A DNA stretch of 64,000 nucleotides from Arthrobacter sp. M2012083 (GTDB taxonomy: Bacteria; Actinomycetota; Actinomycetes; Actinomycetales; Micrococcaceae): contig NZ_AKKK01000039.1 of NCBI RefSeq assembly GCF_000281065.1, forward strand, positions 62,001-126,000. The letters are read 5' to 3'. The position numbers were made by a program, and so were the translations under genes. The stretch's first letter is position 1; each line of letters opens with the position of its first letter. Shown here piece after piece: positions 23,252-31,526 of the stretch. The notes beneath the pieces are model-generated. The model had not been told where the DNA came from. It worked only from the letters and a program-made list of their open reading frames with translations, and made no database searches.

Positions 23252-24028
23252 ATGGACAGGAATCTTGAGGGCAGAGTAGCTCTTGTCACCGGCGCCAGCA
23301 GCGGCATCGGGGCCAGCGTGGTCCGCAGGCTCCTCGCCGCCGGCGCCAAAGTACATGGCGTCGCGCGGAGGCAGGAAGCTTTGAACGCGGTAAGCCCCGA
23401 GCATCTGGTCACTGGCCAGCTGGTAACCCACGCTCTGGACGTTGCCGACACTGCGGGAGCGCGGGCTCTGGCGGCGCACCTCGCGGAAACGGATCCCATT
23501 GACATTCTGGTCTGCGCTGCGGGGACCAACGTCCCACGCAGGCGAATGGCCGAGCTCGACGACGAGAGTTTCGACCGCATCATGAAGACCAATGTCTACG
23601 GCGTCTTCACCTTGCTGTCAGCGACGCTCGATCAGTTGCGGGAACGGCAGGGCGACGTAGTGATCATCTCCAGCATCGCTGCAAGCTGGCCGGACCACAG
23701 CGGGGCAGCCTACGGCGCTTCCAAATCCGCGTTGCTGGGTCTGGCCCGGGGCGCATCGCGCGACGAGCACGGCAACGGCATTCGCGTCTGCAGCATTCTG
23801 CCGGGCATCGTGGATACTCCCATCCTGGACCTGCGCCCCAGCCCGCCGCCTCGGGAAGTACGGGACTGGGCCATCCACCCGGACGACATTGCAGAAGCGG
23901 TACACTGCGCCGTCAGCCTGCCGCCCCGGACCAACATTGCCGAAATCAGCATTGTGGCCACACGGCTGCAGTCCCTGAGCAACACGCAGGCGGCCACGCC
24001 GGAACTCCCCGCCTCCATGCGGAGCTGA
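23252..24028 (+). CDS. short-chain dehydrogenase/reductase (SDR)
   Basis: A 258-residue classical SDR with TGASSGIG (about residues 12-19), CAAGTN, SSIAAS with the catalytic serine, and YGASKSA (Tyr and Lys). The C-terminus (AEISIVATRLQSLSNT) is that of the YdfG/serine-dehydrogenase-like branch rather than the usual GG-VDGG ending. ATG 23252 has GAGGAGGA just upstream. It is divergent from the MHS transporter gene with about 255 bp between, so both may be controlled together. Probable reduction or oxidation of a small hydroxy or keto compound; substrate unknown. Confidence 0.87.
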   Translation: MDRNLEGRVALVTGASSGIGASVVRRLLAAGAKVHGVARRQEALNAVSPEHLVTGQLVTHALDVADTAGARALAAHLAETDPIDILVCAAGTNVPRRRMAELDDESFDRIMKTNVYGVFTLLSATLDQLRERQGDVVIISSIAASWPDHSGAAYGASKSALLGLARGASRDEHGNGIRVCSILPGIVDTPILDLRPSPPPREVRDWAIHPDDIAEAVHCAVSLPPRTNIAEISIVATRLQSLSNTQAATPELPASMRS

Positions 24029-24032
24029 AGCA

Positions 24033-24067
24033 CCAGGGCTGCCCGCCTCATCAGCGGGCGGCCCTGG
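24033..24067. terminator. bidirectional terminator between SDR and glmS
   Basis: CCAGGGCTGCCCGC (24033-24046) and GCGGGCGGCCCTGG (24054-24067) form a 14-bp stem with one T-G pair and a 7-nt loop, between the convergent SDR stop (24028) and glmS stop (24069). Confidence 0.8.
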
Positions 24068-24068
24068 G

Positions 24069-25973
24069 CTATTCCACCGTGACGGACTTGGCGAGATTCC
24101 GAGGCTGGTCCACATCGAGTCCCTTTTCAGCGGCAAGACCGGCAGCAAACAGTTGTAGCGGGACCGTGGTCAGCAACGGAGCCAACAGCGGCGACGACTC
24201 CGGCACAGTAATTACCTCGTCCGCCCATTCCGCAACAACCCCGTCTTCTTCCTCCGCCACCGCAATGACCCTGCCGCCGCGGGCCTTGATCTCCTGGATG
24301 GTGGACATGACCTTGGAATGCAAAAGACTGCTGTGCCGGAGCGAGGGAACAATGACAATGACCGGCTGCCCGTGATCAATGAGCGCGATCGCACCATGCT
24401 TGAGCTCTCCGGCAGCAAATCCCTCTGCATGGATATAGGCAAGCTCCTTGAGCTTCAACGCTCCCTCCAAGGCCACAGGGAACCCGACATGCCGGCCCAC
24501 GAACAATACCGACGTCGCTTCGCGCATGTCGGCTGCCAACGCTTTGACCCGCGGCGCGCCCTCCAAGGTGCGCTGGATGAGATCCGGCACCATCCGCAGC
24601 TCCCGCGCCACGGCGAACGTTTCTTCTGTCAGGGCAGTCCCACGAAGCTGCGCCAGGTAGAGACCCAAGAGGATATTAGCCGTTACCTGCGCCAAGAAGG
24701 CCTTGGTGGAGGCGACCGCGATTTCGGGTCCGGCCAGCGTATGAAGGACGCCGTTCGACTCGCGGGCAATCGTGGACCCTTGGGTGTTGCAGATGGAGAG
24801 CACAATGGCGCCTTGTTCACGCGCGTAACGGACAGCCATCAGCGTGTCCATGGTCTCCCCGGATTGGGAAATGGCCACCACAAGCGTCCGGGAATCCAGC
24901 ATGGGGGTTCGGTACCGGAATTCGTGGGCAAGGTCGACCTCCACCGGGATCCTGCACCAACGCTCGATCGCGTACTTCGCAATCTGTCCGCCATAGGACG
25001 CGGTGCCGCACGCCACCACCACTACCTTGTTGATCCCGGCGAACGTGGAGTCGTCGATGCCCGAGCCGTCCAAGCGGACAGAGCCGTCTACGCCGATGCG
25101 ACCCTGAATGGTCCGCCGCACAGCTTCGGGTTGTTCCAGCATCTCCTTGGCCATGAAAGACGAATGGCCGCCCTTTGATGCGGTGGCAGGGTCCCAGTCG
25201 ACTGCCACTTCCGCGACTTCCACCGGGGCGCCGTTGAAGTCGGTCACCGCAATATTGTCCGCGGTGACGGCGACAACCTGATCCTGGCCCAACTCAACTG
25301 CGCGCCTCGTAAATTCGCCGAAAGCCGCGACGTCGGAACCCAGGAAATTTTCGTCGTCGCCCATTCCGACGACGAGAGGCGAGTTCCGCCGCGCAGCCAC
25401 CACGAGTCCCGAGTGGTCAGCGTGGACCGCCAAGAGCGTAAAGGAGCCTTCCAGTTCGAGGCAGGTGCGGCGCATGGCTTCTGCCAGGGCATCTTCCGCG
25501 GCGGCCGGAGCCGCGCAGTCGGCGACCACCGCGCGGTACGCCTGCGCGAGTAAGGCCGCGGCCACCTCGGTATCCGTCTCCGAAGCGAAGTCGTGCCCGT
25601 TTCCTGACAACGCATGTCTCAGCGTCGCAGCGTTTTCGATGATGCCGTTGTGGATCACCGCCAACCGGCCCTGATCGGCCAGATGCGGGTGGGCATTGGC
25701 ATCCGTCGGAGCACCGTGCGTGGCCCACCTGGTATGCCCAATGGCCACCTTCCCGTCAGGAAGCGGCTCGGCATCGACCGCAGCCGCGAGGTTGCTGATC
25801 TTTCCCGTTTTCTTACGGACGTGAATGCGTCCCTCCGACTGGATGGCGATGCCCGACGAGTCGTAGCCCCTGTATTCAAGGCGGCGCAGGCCGCCCATCA
25901 CGACATCCAGGGCACGTTGCCGACGGGCGTTAACTGAGTCGGCACTGCCGACGTAACCAACGATTCCACACAT
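24069..25973 (-). CDS. glmS: glutamine--fructose-6-phosphate aminotransferase (isomerizing)
   Basis: A 634-residue GlmS, which makes glucosamine 6-phosphate from fructose 6-phosphate and glutamine for cell-wall synthesis. The glutaminase domain begins MCGIVGYVG with catalytic Cys2 (first residue after Met removal) and contains HTRWATHG and NGIIEN; two SIS isomerase domains follow (CGTASYG, ISQSGETMDT), and the C-terminus is the classic PRNLAKSVTVE. ATG 25971-25973 is fixed by the requirement for N-terminal Cys. It is divergent from the large sugar operon; the shared 126-bp region holds inverted repeats. It may be the housekeeping copy or a second one; the window cannot tell. Confidence 0.95.
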   Translation of the reverse strand: MCGIVGYVGSADSVNARRQRALDVVMGGLRRLEYRGYDSSGIAIQSEGRIHVRKKTGKISNLAAAVDAEPLPDGKVAIGHTRWATHGAPTDANAHPHLADQGRLAVIHNGIIENAATLRHALSGNGHDFASETDTEVAAALLAQAYRAVVADCAAPAAAEDALAEAMRRTCLELEGSFTLLAVHADHSGLVVAARRNSPLVVGMGDDENFLGSDVAAFGEFTRRAVELGQDQVVAVTADNIAVTDFNGAPVEVAEVAVDWDPATASKGGHSSFMAKEMLEQPEAVRRTIQGRIGVDGSVRLDGSGIDDSTFAGINKVVVVACGTASYGGQIAKYAIERWCRIPVEVDLAHEFRYRTPMLDSRTLVVAISQSGETMDTLMAVRYAREQGAIVLSICNTQGSTIARESNGVLHTLAGPEIAVASTKAFLAQVTANILLGLYLAQLRGTALTEETFAVARELRMVPDLIQRTLEGAPRVKALAADMREATSVLFVGRHVGFPVALEGALKLKELAYIHAEGFAAGELKHGAIALIDHGQPVIVIVPSLRHSSLLHSKVMSTIQEIKARGGRVIAVAEEEDGVVAEWADEVITVPESSPLLAPLLTTVPLQLFAAGLAAEKGLDVDQPRNLAKSVTVE

Positions 25974-25992
25974 GGGGGCCAGCCTAATCGAG

Positions 25993-26036
25993 TTCGGAAA
26001 TTTCTGCCAGAAACTATTGTTCGGAAAGAAATTCCT
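25993..26036. promoter_or_regulatory. candidate operator between glmS and the ABC sugar operon
   Basis: TTTCTG-C-CAGAAA (26001-26013) is a perfect inverted repeat, overlapped by GAAATTTC (25997-26004); TTCGGAAA occurs on both sides (about 25993 and 26020). The GAAA/TTTC symmetry is of the kind bound by RpiR-type regulators, and the operon ends with an RpiR gene. Binding is inferred. Confidence 0.45.
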
Positions 26037-26099
26037 GCTAGGCTTGTGATCAACACCACCCCCCAATCAGAGAGTTCCTCTCGACAGAAAGGCCTCGAA

Positions 26100-27152
26100 A
26101 TGACCGCTCGTACACAACGTCGTGGACTGACCGTCAAGGCAGCTGCCTTCATCGCGGCGGCCGGACTCACGGCAACCCTCGCCGCATGTTCTTCATCGGC
26201 AGCCGATTCCAAACCGCTGGTAGGGCTCATCACCAAGACCGATGACAACCCCTACTACGTCAAGATGCGCGAGGGCGCCGAAAAGAAGGCCGCAGAACTG
26301 GGCTTCGAGCTCCAGTCGCTTTCCGGCCAGGGCCAGAGCGACAACGACTCCCAGGTCAAGGCAATCGAAAACCTGGTAGCCCGCGGTGCCAAGGGAATCA
26401 TGATCGCTCCGTCGGACTCGGAAGCCATCCTTCCTGCCATCAAGAAGGCAAGGGATGCCGGGGTCTTCGTCGCAGTTCTGGACTCCCCCACCAACCCCAC
26501 TGATGCCGCCGACGCCACTTTCGCAACCGACAACTTCCAGGCGGGCGTCCTCATCGGACAGTGGGCCAAAGCCCAGTTCGCCAACAAGCCGGCAAAAATC
26601 GCCATGCTGGACCTCAGCCCGGCCCAAGTAGCCGTTGACGTCCAGCGCAACCAGGGATTCCTGCAAGGCTTCGGAGTCGACGTGGCCGACAAGAACAAGA
26701 TCGGCGACGAAAAAGACCCCCGGATCGTGGGCCACGAAGTCACCAACGCCAACGAAGCCGGCGGCCGGGCTGCCATGGAGAAGCTCCTCCAGCGGGATCG
26801 CACCATCAACCTCGTTTACACGATCAACGAGCCGGCCGCTGCCGGCGCTTACTCTTCCATCAAGGCAGCCGGCCTGGACGGTCAAGTAACGGTGGTCTCC
26901 ATCGACGGCGGCTGCCCGGGAGTCAATGACGTCAAGGCCGGTGCAATCGGGGCAACGTCCATGCAGTTCCCCATAAAGATGGCCACCGACGCACTTCAAG
27001 CCATCAATGCCTACCTGAAGGACGGCACCAAGCCAAGCACCACAGAAGGCCTCGATTTCACCAACACCGGCGTCACGCTCATCACCGATCAGGCAGCACC
27101 GGGCGTCACTTCCGAACCGACTTCCTGGGGCTTGGAGAACTGCTGGGGCTAA
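26100..27152 (+). CDS. ABC sugar transporter, ribose-type substrate-binding lipoprotein
   Basis: A 350-residue extracellular binding protein. The signal peptide ends in the lipobox LAAC with lipidated Cys30; the mature part is a type I periplasmic-binding fold (LVGLITKTDDNPYYVKMREGAEKKAAELG, IEN LVARGAKGIMIAPSDSEAI, VVSIDGGCPGVNDVKAGAIGATSMQFP) of the RbsB/FrcB group, which bind monosaccharides or polyols. A Cys pair (SIDGGCPG and ENCWG at the end) may form a disulfide. It is first in a 13-gene operon, followed 46 bp later by the permease, and carries AAAGG before ATG 26100. Ligand unknown. Confidence 0.92.
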   Translation: MTARTQRRGLTVKAAAFIAAAGLTATLAACSSSAADSKPLVGLITKTDDNPYYVKMREGAEKKAAELGFELQSLSGQGQSDNDSQVKAIENLVARGAKGIMIAPSDSEAILPAIKKARDAGVFVAVLDSPTNPTDAADATFATDNFQAGVLIGQWAKAQFANKPAKIAMLDLSPAQVAVDVQRNQGFLQGFGVDVADKNKIGDEKDPRIVGHEVTNANEAGGRAAMEKLLQRDRTINLVYTINEPAAAGAYSSIKAAGLDGQVTVVSIDGGCPGVNDVKAGAIGATSMQFPIKMATDALQAINAYLKDGTKPSTTEGLDFTNTGVTLITDQAAPGVTSEPTSWGLENCWG

Positions 27153-27198
27153 GGCCCGGCAGCCAACCACCCGTTCATTGAACAGCGAAGGTACAACA

Positions 27199-28275
27199 AT
27201 GAATTCAGTATCCGCGACGCCCGGCCCCGCGCCGGCCAAGGCCCCGGACGCACCGACCCAACGCAAGGTGGGCGAGCGCCTTGACCAGCAACCGCCGGTC
27301 TCATTCCTGGGCCGGGTCCAGCGTCAAATGCACGCCCATCCCCTCCTGGGTCCAACCGCCGTCCTGATCCTTGCTTGCGTTGTCTTCACGGTCATGGTGG
27401 GCCCCCGGTTCGTAGACCCTCTCAACGTGTCATTGATCCTCCAGCAAGTCCAGATCATCGGCATGGTGGGCATTGCGCAGACGCTCATCATCCTGACGGC
27501 CGGCATCGATCTCTCCGTGGCCGCCGTGATGGTCTTCACCACCGTCATTTCCGGCAAGCTGGCCGCCGAAGCCGGGCTTCCCGCCGTCGTCGCACTTGTG
27601 ATTGCCTTGGCGACGGGCGCAGCCTGCGGCTTCCTCAACGGCCTCCTGGTGACGCGGTTCCGCGTGCCGCCATTCATCGCAACGCTGGGAACCCTGAGCA
27701 TCTTCACGGCGCTGAACCTGCTGGCCTCAGGCAGCCAAACCATCAAGGCCAATGTGCTCCCGGACCTGCTCCTCTGGCCCGGTGAAACCTTCCGGATCCT
27801 CGGAGCGCCGGTCACCTATGGGTCCGTCCTGGTCCTTCTGAGCTTCGTCGCCGTAGCCTTCATCCTCAAGCGCACCGCGTGGGGAGAACACATCTACGCG
27901 GTAGGCGACAACGCCGAAGGCGCCCGGCTCAGCGGCATCCGGACAACCCGCGTCCTGCTCAGCGTGTACATCGTGGCGGGCATCATCTGTGCCATTGCCG
28001 GCTGGCTGCTGATCGGCCGCGTCGGTTCCGTGAGCCCGTTCTCCGGCGAAGGCGTCAACCTCGCCAGCATCACAGCAGTAGTCATCGGAGGGACCAGCCT
28101 CTTCGGCGGCCGCGGAAACGTCCTTGGCACCCTCTTAGGGGCCCTCATCATCGGAGTCTTCAGCAACGGCCTGACACTGGCCGGCGTCGATGTTCTCTGG
28201 CAGGTATTCACCACAGGCGTACTGGTCATCGTCGCAGTCGGTTTGGACCAGTGGACCCGAAAGGTCGCGGGATGA
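27199..28275 (+). CDS. ABC sugar transporter permease (RbsC/FrcC type)
   Basis: A 358-residue permease of the BPD_transp_2 family with 8-10 hydrophobic helices. Recognisable blocks: TAGIDLSVAAVMVFTTVIS early, GFLNGLLVTRFRVPPFIATLGTLSI mid, and GGTSLFGGRGNVLGTLLGALIIGVFSNGL near the C-terminus. A soluble N-terminal extension of about 50 residues (proline-rich, NSVSATPGPAPAKAPDAP) precedes TM1. It forms the membrane pore with the ATPase encoded next, whose ATG overlaps its TGA (ATGA). The start ATG 27199 lies near GAAGG. Confidence 0.92.
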   Translation: MNSVSATPGPAPAKAPDAPTQRKVGERLDQQPPVSFLGRVQRQMHAHPLLGPTAVLILACVVFTVMVGPRFVDPLNVSLILQQVQIIGMVGIAQTLIILTAGIDLSVAAVMVFTTVISGKLAAEAGLPAVVALVIALATGAACGFLNGLLVTRFRVPPFIATLGTLSIFTALNLLASGSQTIKANVLPDLLLWPGETFRILGAPVTYGSVLVLLSFVAVAFILKRTAWGEHIYAVGDNAEGARLSGIRTTRVLLSVYIVAGIICAIAGWLLIGRVGSVSPFSGEGVNLASITAVVIGGTSLFGGRGNVLGTLLGALIIGVFSNGLTLAGVDVLWQVFTTGVLVIVAVGLDQWTRKVAG

Positions 28276-29099
28276 CCACCAACCCAACCCCAACCATGCA
28301 GCCCATCCTCCAGGCACGCAACCTCGTAAAGCGCTACGGACACGTCACGGCACTGGCCGGCGCGGACCTCACGCTCTATCCCGGCGAAGTCCTGGCAGTC
28401 ATCGGGGATAACGGTGCCGGCAAGTCTTCCCTCATCAAGGCACTGTCAGGAGCACTGATCCCCGACGAGGGCGAGATCAAGGTCGACGGCAAAACGCAAA
28501 AGTTCCGCTCTCCCCTGGACGCCCGGTCCGCCGGCATTGAAACCGTATACCAGCACTTGGCCTTGGCACCGGCCCGTGACATTGCGGCCAACCTCTTCCT
28601 GGGCCGTGAACTCCGGAAACCCGGCCCGCTGGGCTGGGGGCTGCGGATGCTGGACCACAAGACCATGCGCAAGGAAACTGCCCGGATCATGGGAGATCTC
28701 GGCCTGCTGACCATCCAGAACATCGGTCAGGCCGTAGAAACACTTTCCGGCGGCCAGCGCCAAGGTGTGGCAGTGGCCCGGGCGGCAGCGTTCGGCAGCC
28801 GGGTCATCATCATGGATGAACCCACGGCAGCACTGGGCGTCAAGGAATCGGGCAAGGTTTTGGACCTGATCGCCGGCATCCGTGACCGCGGCGTCCCCGT
28901 CATCCTGATCAGCCACGACATGCCTCATGTTTTCGAGGTGGCGGACAGGATCCACGTCCAGCGCCTCGGCCGCCGCATCGCCTGCGTACAGAAAACAGAC
29001 ATCTCCATGAACGACGCCGTATCCCTCATGACAGGCGCGCAGACACCGCCAGTCGGTCACGACCCCGAGGCACTTCCAGCCCGACTGGCAGTCCGATGA
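28272..29099 (+). CDS. ABC sugar transporter ATP-binding protein (single domain)
   Basis: A 275-residue ATPase with Walker A GDNGAGKSS (residues 45-53), signature LSGGQ (158-162) and Walker B IIIMDEP (to 184). Most ribose-type importers use a two-domain ATPase of about 500 residues; this one has only one ABC domain and presumably works as a homodimer, as in fructose (FrcA) type systems. It overlaps the permease gene upstream and the lactonase-like gene downstream by 4 bp each. It energises import of the operon's substrate. Confidence 0.92.
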   Translation: MTTNPTPTMQPILQARNLVKRYGHVTALAGADLTLYPGEVLAVIGDNGAGKSSLIKALSGALIPDEGEIKVDGKTQKFRSPLDARSAGIETVYQHLALAPARDIAANLFLGRELRKPGPLGWGLRMLDHKTMRKETARIMGDLGLLTIQNIGQAVETLSGGQRQGVAVARAAAFGSRVIIMDEPTAALGVKESGKVLDLIAGIRDRGVPVILISHDMPHVFEVADRIHVQRLGRRIACVQKTDISMNDAVSLMTGAQTPPVGHDPEALPARLAVR

Positions 29100-29992
29100 G
29101 CGCTGCGGTAACCGTTCGCAACGACGGCGGTCCCGACGTCGGGCATCTCACCCGGGCAGCGGACAACGACGGCGGCCTCCGCTTCTGGTGGCTGGGGCAG
29201 GCGGGCTTCGCCTTCGAGCATGCCGGACGGCGCGTTCTGGTGGATCCCTACCTCTCGGACAGCCTTGCCCGGAAGTACGCAGGAAAGGTGTTTCCGCACA
29301 CCCGGCTTCATCCGGTGCCGGTGGACCCTGCCGCGGTGCTTGGCGTTGAGGCTGTGCTGCACAGCCACGCACACACCGATCACCTGGACCCGGACACCGT
29401 TGAAGGATTGCTGCAGAACAACAGCCCTTTGTTCGTGGCACCGAGGGCACGGCGTGATGTAGCCCTCCAGAGGAACATTCCGGCGGACCGGCTGCGGGCC
29501 GTAACCGCCGGCGATCGCGTTGAACTCGGCGACGGCATGTCCGTTACTGCCGTTCCGGCTGCGCACGAGGACCTCGAATTCGATGCCAACGGCGACTCCG
29601 TTTTCCTTGGCTACATCCTGGAAATCGCCGGCATCCGGATGTACCACTCCGGCGACTGCGTACCGTATGGGGGCCAGGTCGAACTGCTGCGGAACCACCA
29701 CGTGGACTTGGCCTTGCTGCCCATCAACGGGCGGGACAGCCGCAGGCTGCAGAACGGCGTCCCCGGCAACATGACGGTTCGCGAAGCAGCGGCGCTCTGC
29801 CAGGAAGCGGCGATTCCCGCCGTCGTTGGCCACCATTTTGGGTTGTTCGACTTCAACACGGTGCCCCGCGAAGACGCCGCCCGCGAACTTGGCGAGGTGG
29901 CCGGTGACCTGCAATGGACCCTTCCTGAAGTGGGCAGGTGCTACTCCGTTGAGCCGGCCCGCGAACCGGCAGAACAGCTGAAAGGACGCTGA
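29096..29992 (+). CDS. metallo-beta-lactamase-fold hydrolase, UlaG/lactonase-like
   Basis: A 298-residue MBL-fold protein. HSHAHTDHLDPD (His91, His93, Asp95, His96) is the di-metal motif, with further ligands in AAHED, YHSGDCV and VGHHFGLFD. The layout and the late VVGHHFG block resemble UlaG (L-ascorbate-6-phosphate lactonase) and its relatives, which open lactones of sugar phosphates or sugar acids. No signal peptide, so cytoplasmic. Placed directly after the importer and before a KDPG-type aldolase, it may hydrolyse a sugar lactone formed by one of the dehydrogenases. UlaG-like specificity is inferred. Confidence 0.82.
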   Translation: MSAAVTVRNDGGPDVGHLTRAADNDGGLRFWWLGQAGFAFEHAGRRVLVDPYLSDSLARKYAGKVFPHTRLHPVPVDPAAVLGVEAVLHSHAHTDHLDPDTVEGLLQNNSPLFVAPRARRDVALQRNIPADRLRAVTAGDRVELGDGMSVTAVPAAHEDLEFDANGDSVFLGYILEIAGIRMYHSGDCVPYGGQVELLRNHHVDLALLPINGRDSRRLQNGVPGNMTVREAAALCQEAAIPAVVGHHFGLFDFNTVPREDAARELGEVAGDLQWTLPEVGRCYSVEPAREPAEQLKGR

Positions 29993-29993
29993 C

Positions 29994-30635
29994 ATGACCC
30001 CGGAAAATACTTTGCGGCAGCTGCGGATTGTTCCCGTGATCGAAATCGCCGACGCCGCCGATGCCGTCCCCCTGGGACAAACGTTGGTGGAGGCCGGACT
30101 GCCCGTAGCTGAAGTGACGTTACGGACACCGGCAGCCGCCGAGGCCATCGCACGAATGGTGCGCGAGGTCCCCGGCCTGCTGGTGGGCGCCGGAACCGTC
30201 CTTTCAGTGACGGACGTGGACGCAGCCGCCGACGCCGGTGCGCACTTCCTAGTCTCGCCCGGCCTGAATCCTGCCGTGGTGGCGAGCGCCCGCAGCGCGG
30301 GTGTACCGATCATCCCGGGCGTCACCTCTCCCACCGAAATTGAGGCAGCCCGGTCGCTTGGCCTCCGCCTGCTGAAGCTCTTCCCCGCCGAAGCGGTGGG
30401 CGGGCTTCCCCTAGTGAAAGCCTTCGCGGCCCCCTACCCGGATGTTGAGTTCATGCCCACCGGCGGAATCACGGCGTCCTCTTTGGAGTCCTGGCTGCAG
30501 GCGCCCAACGTGGTGGCCTGCGGGGGTTCCTGGATCGCCACCAAAGCGGACATCGCCGAACGGCGCTGGGATGACATCCGCACCAAAGCCAGCCAGGCCG
30601 TTCGCCTGGCATCCCCTTCCGTGGCGTCCGTGTGA
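29994..30635 (+). CDS. KDPG/KDPGal-type class I aldolase
   Basis: A 213-residue beta-barrel aldolase of the Eda family. The Schiff-base lysine is Lys128 in RLLKLFPAEAVGG, the catalytic glutamate is Glu40 in PVAEVTLRTP, and GAGTVL, SPGLNP, IPGVTSPTE and PTGGI give the phosphate-binding and barrel motifs. It splits a 2-keto-3-deoxy-sugar acid phosphate into pyruvate and an aldehyde. Its presence implies the operon makes a 2-keto-3-deoxy acid, although no obvious dehydratase gene is present in the operon. It starts one base after the stop of the MBL gene. Confidence 0.9.
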   Translation: MTPENTLRQLRIVPVIEIADAADAVPLGQTLVEAGLPVAEVTLRTPAAAEAIARMVREVPGLLVGAGTVLSVTDVDAAADAGAHFLVSPGLNPAVVASARSAGVPIIPGVTSPTEIEAARSLGLRLLKLFPAEAVGGLPLVKAFAAPYPDVEFMPTGGITASSLESWLQAPNVVACGGSWIATKADIAERRWDDIRTKASQAVRLASPSVASV

Positions 30636-30680
30636 CCGCCACAGACCCCATCAAAACCACCTAATACAAGGAGAACCACA

Positions 30681-31520
30681 ATGAGTGAAACATACGTCCC
30701 CCAGAACGGCGTCGCCTTGGCCGGCAAGGTCGCCATCATCAGCGGCGCTGCCTCCGGCATCGGCGAGGCCGTGGCCCGCATCTTCGCCGCCAACGAAAGC
30801 AAAGTCCTGTTGGTTGACATCGACGAGGAGCGCCTGGACAAGGTCACTGCCAGCATCCGCGGGTATGGCCGCGGAGACGTCCATTCGATCCTTGCCGACG
30901 TCACCGACGAACAGTCCGTGATCGATCTCTTCGCCTGGGCCAAGACCAACTGGGGCAGTGTCGATCTGCTGGTGAACAGTGCCGGCCGCGACTCCCTGGC
31001 CCCGCCGGTCACGGACGTCACCTTGGACGAGTGGAACAAGACCCTGAACCCCAATCTGACCGCAGTGTTCCTCATGTGCCGCGAAGCCTTCCGCATCATG
31101 GAGAAGCAGGAAAACGGTGGCCGCATCATCAACATGGGCTCATCGTCCGCCCGTGTCGCCTCCGGCCCCGGCCACAGCCCATACCGCGCTTCCAAGCACG
31201 GCCTCATGGGCTTCAGCAAGAACATCCTGCTTGAAGGCAAGGACAAGAAGATCGGCGTCACTGTCATCAACCCGTCCCACGTCAAGACCCCGATGACCGA
31301 AATCATCGACAAGGGCCTTTACGACGGCGACGTCCCGGCCTACATCGACGGCTGGCTGGACAAGAAGGAAATCGAAGAAGGCATACACGCCAGCTGCATC
31401 GAGGTGGACAACGTCGCAGAGATCACCCTCTACGTGGCCACCCGCACGCCGGATGTCACCATTCCGCAGATCGCCCTGTACCCCACCCACAAGGCACACC
31501 GTTACGGCATGGAGGTCTAA
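30681..31520 (+). CDS. short-chain dehydrogenase/reductase (SDR)
   Basis: A 279-residue SDR with SGAASGIGEAVA (about residues 20-31), an acidic residue after strand 2 (LLVDIDEE, NAD preference), NSAGRDS, the catalytic serine in MGSSSAR and YRASKHG (Tyr, Lys). An insertion near residues 205-235 (DGDVPAYIDGWLDKKEIEEG) lengthens the substrate lid. It likely oxidises a hydroxyl of the imported polyol or sugar. The gene follows the aldolase after 45 bp, with AAGGAG before ATG 30681, and precedes a GatD-like dehydrogenase by 6 bp. Confidence 0.87.
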   Translation: MSETYVPQNGVALAGKVAIISGAASGIGEAVARIFAANESKVLLVDIDEERLDKVTASIRGYGRGDVHSILADVTDEQSVIDLFAWAKTNWGSVDLLVNSAGRDSLAPPVTDVTLDEWNKTLNPNLTAVFLMCREAFRIMEKQENGGRIINMGSSSARVASGPGHSPYRASKHGLMGFSKNILLEGKDKKIGVTVINPSHVKTPMTEIIDKGLYDGDVPAYIDGWLDKKEIEEGIHASCIEVDNVAEITLYVATRTPDVTIPQIALYPTHKAHRYGMEV

Positions 31521-31526
31521 CCTGCC

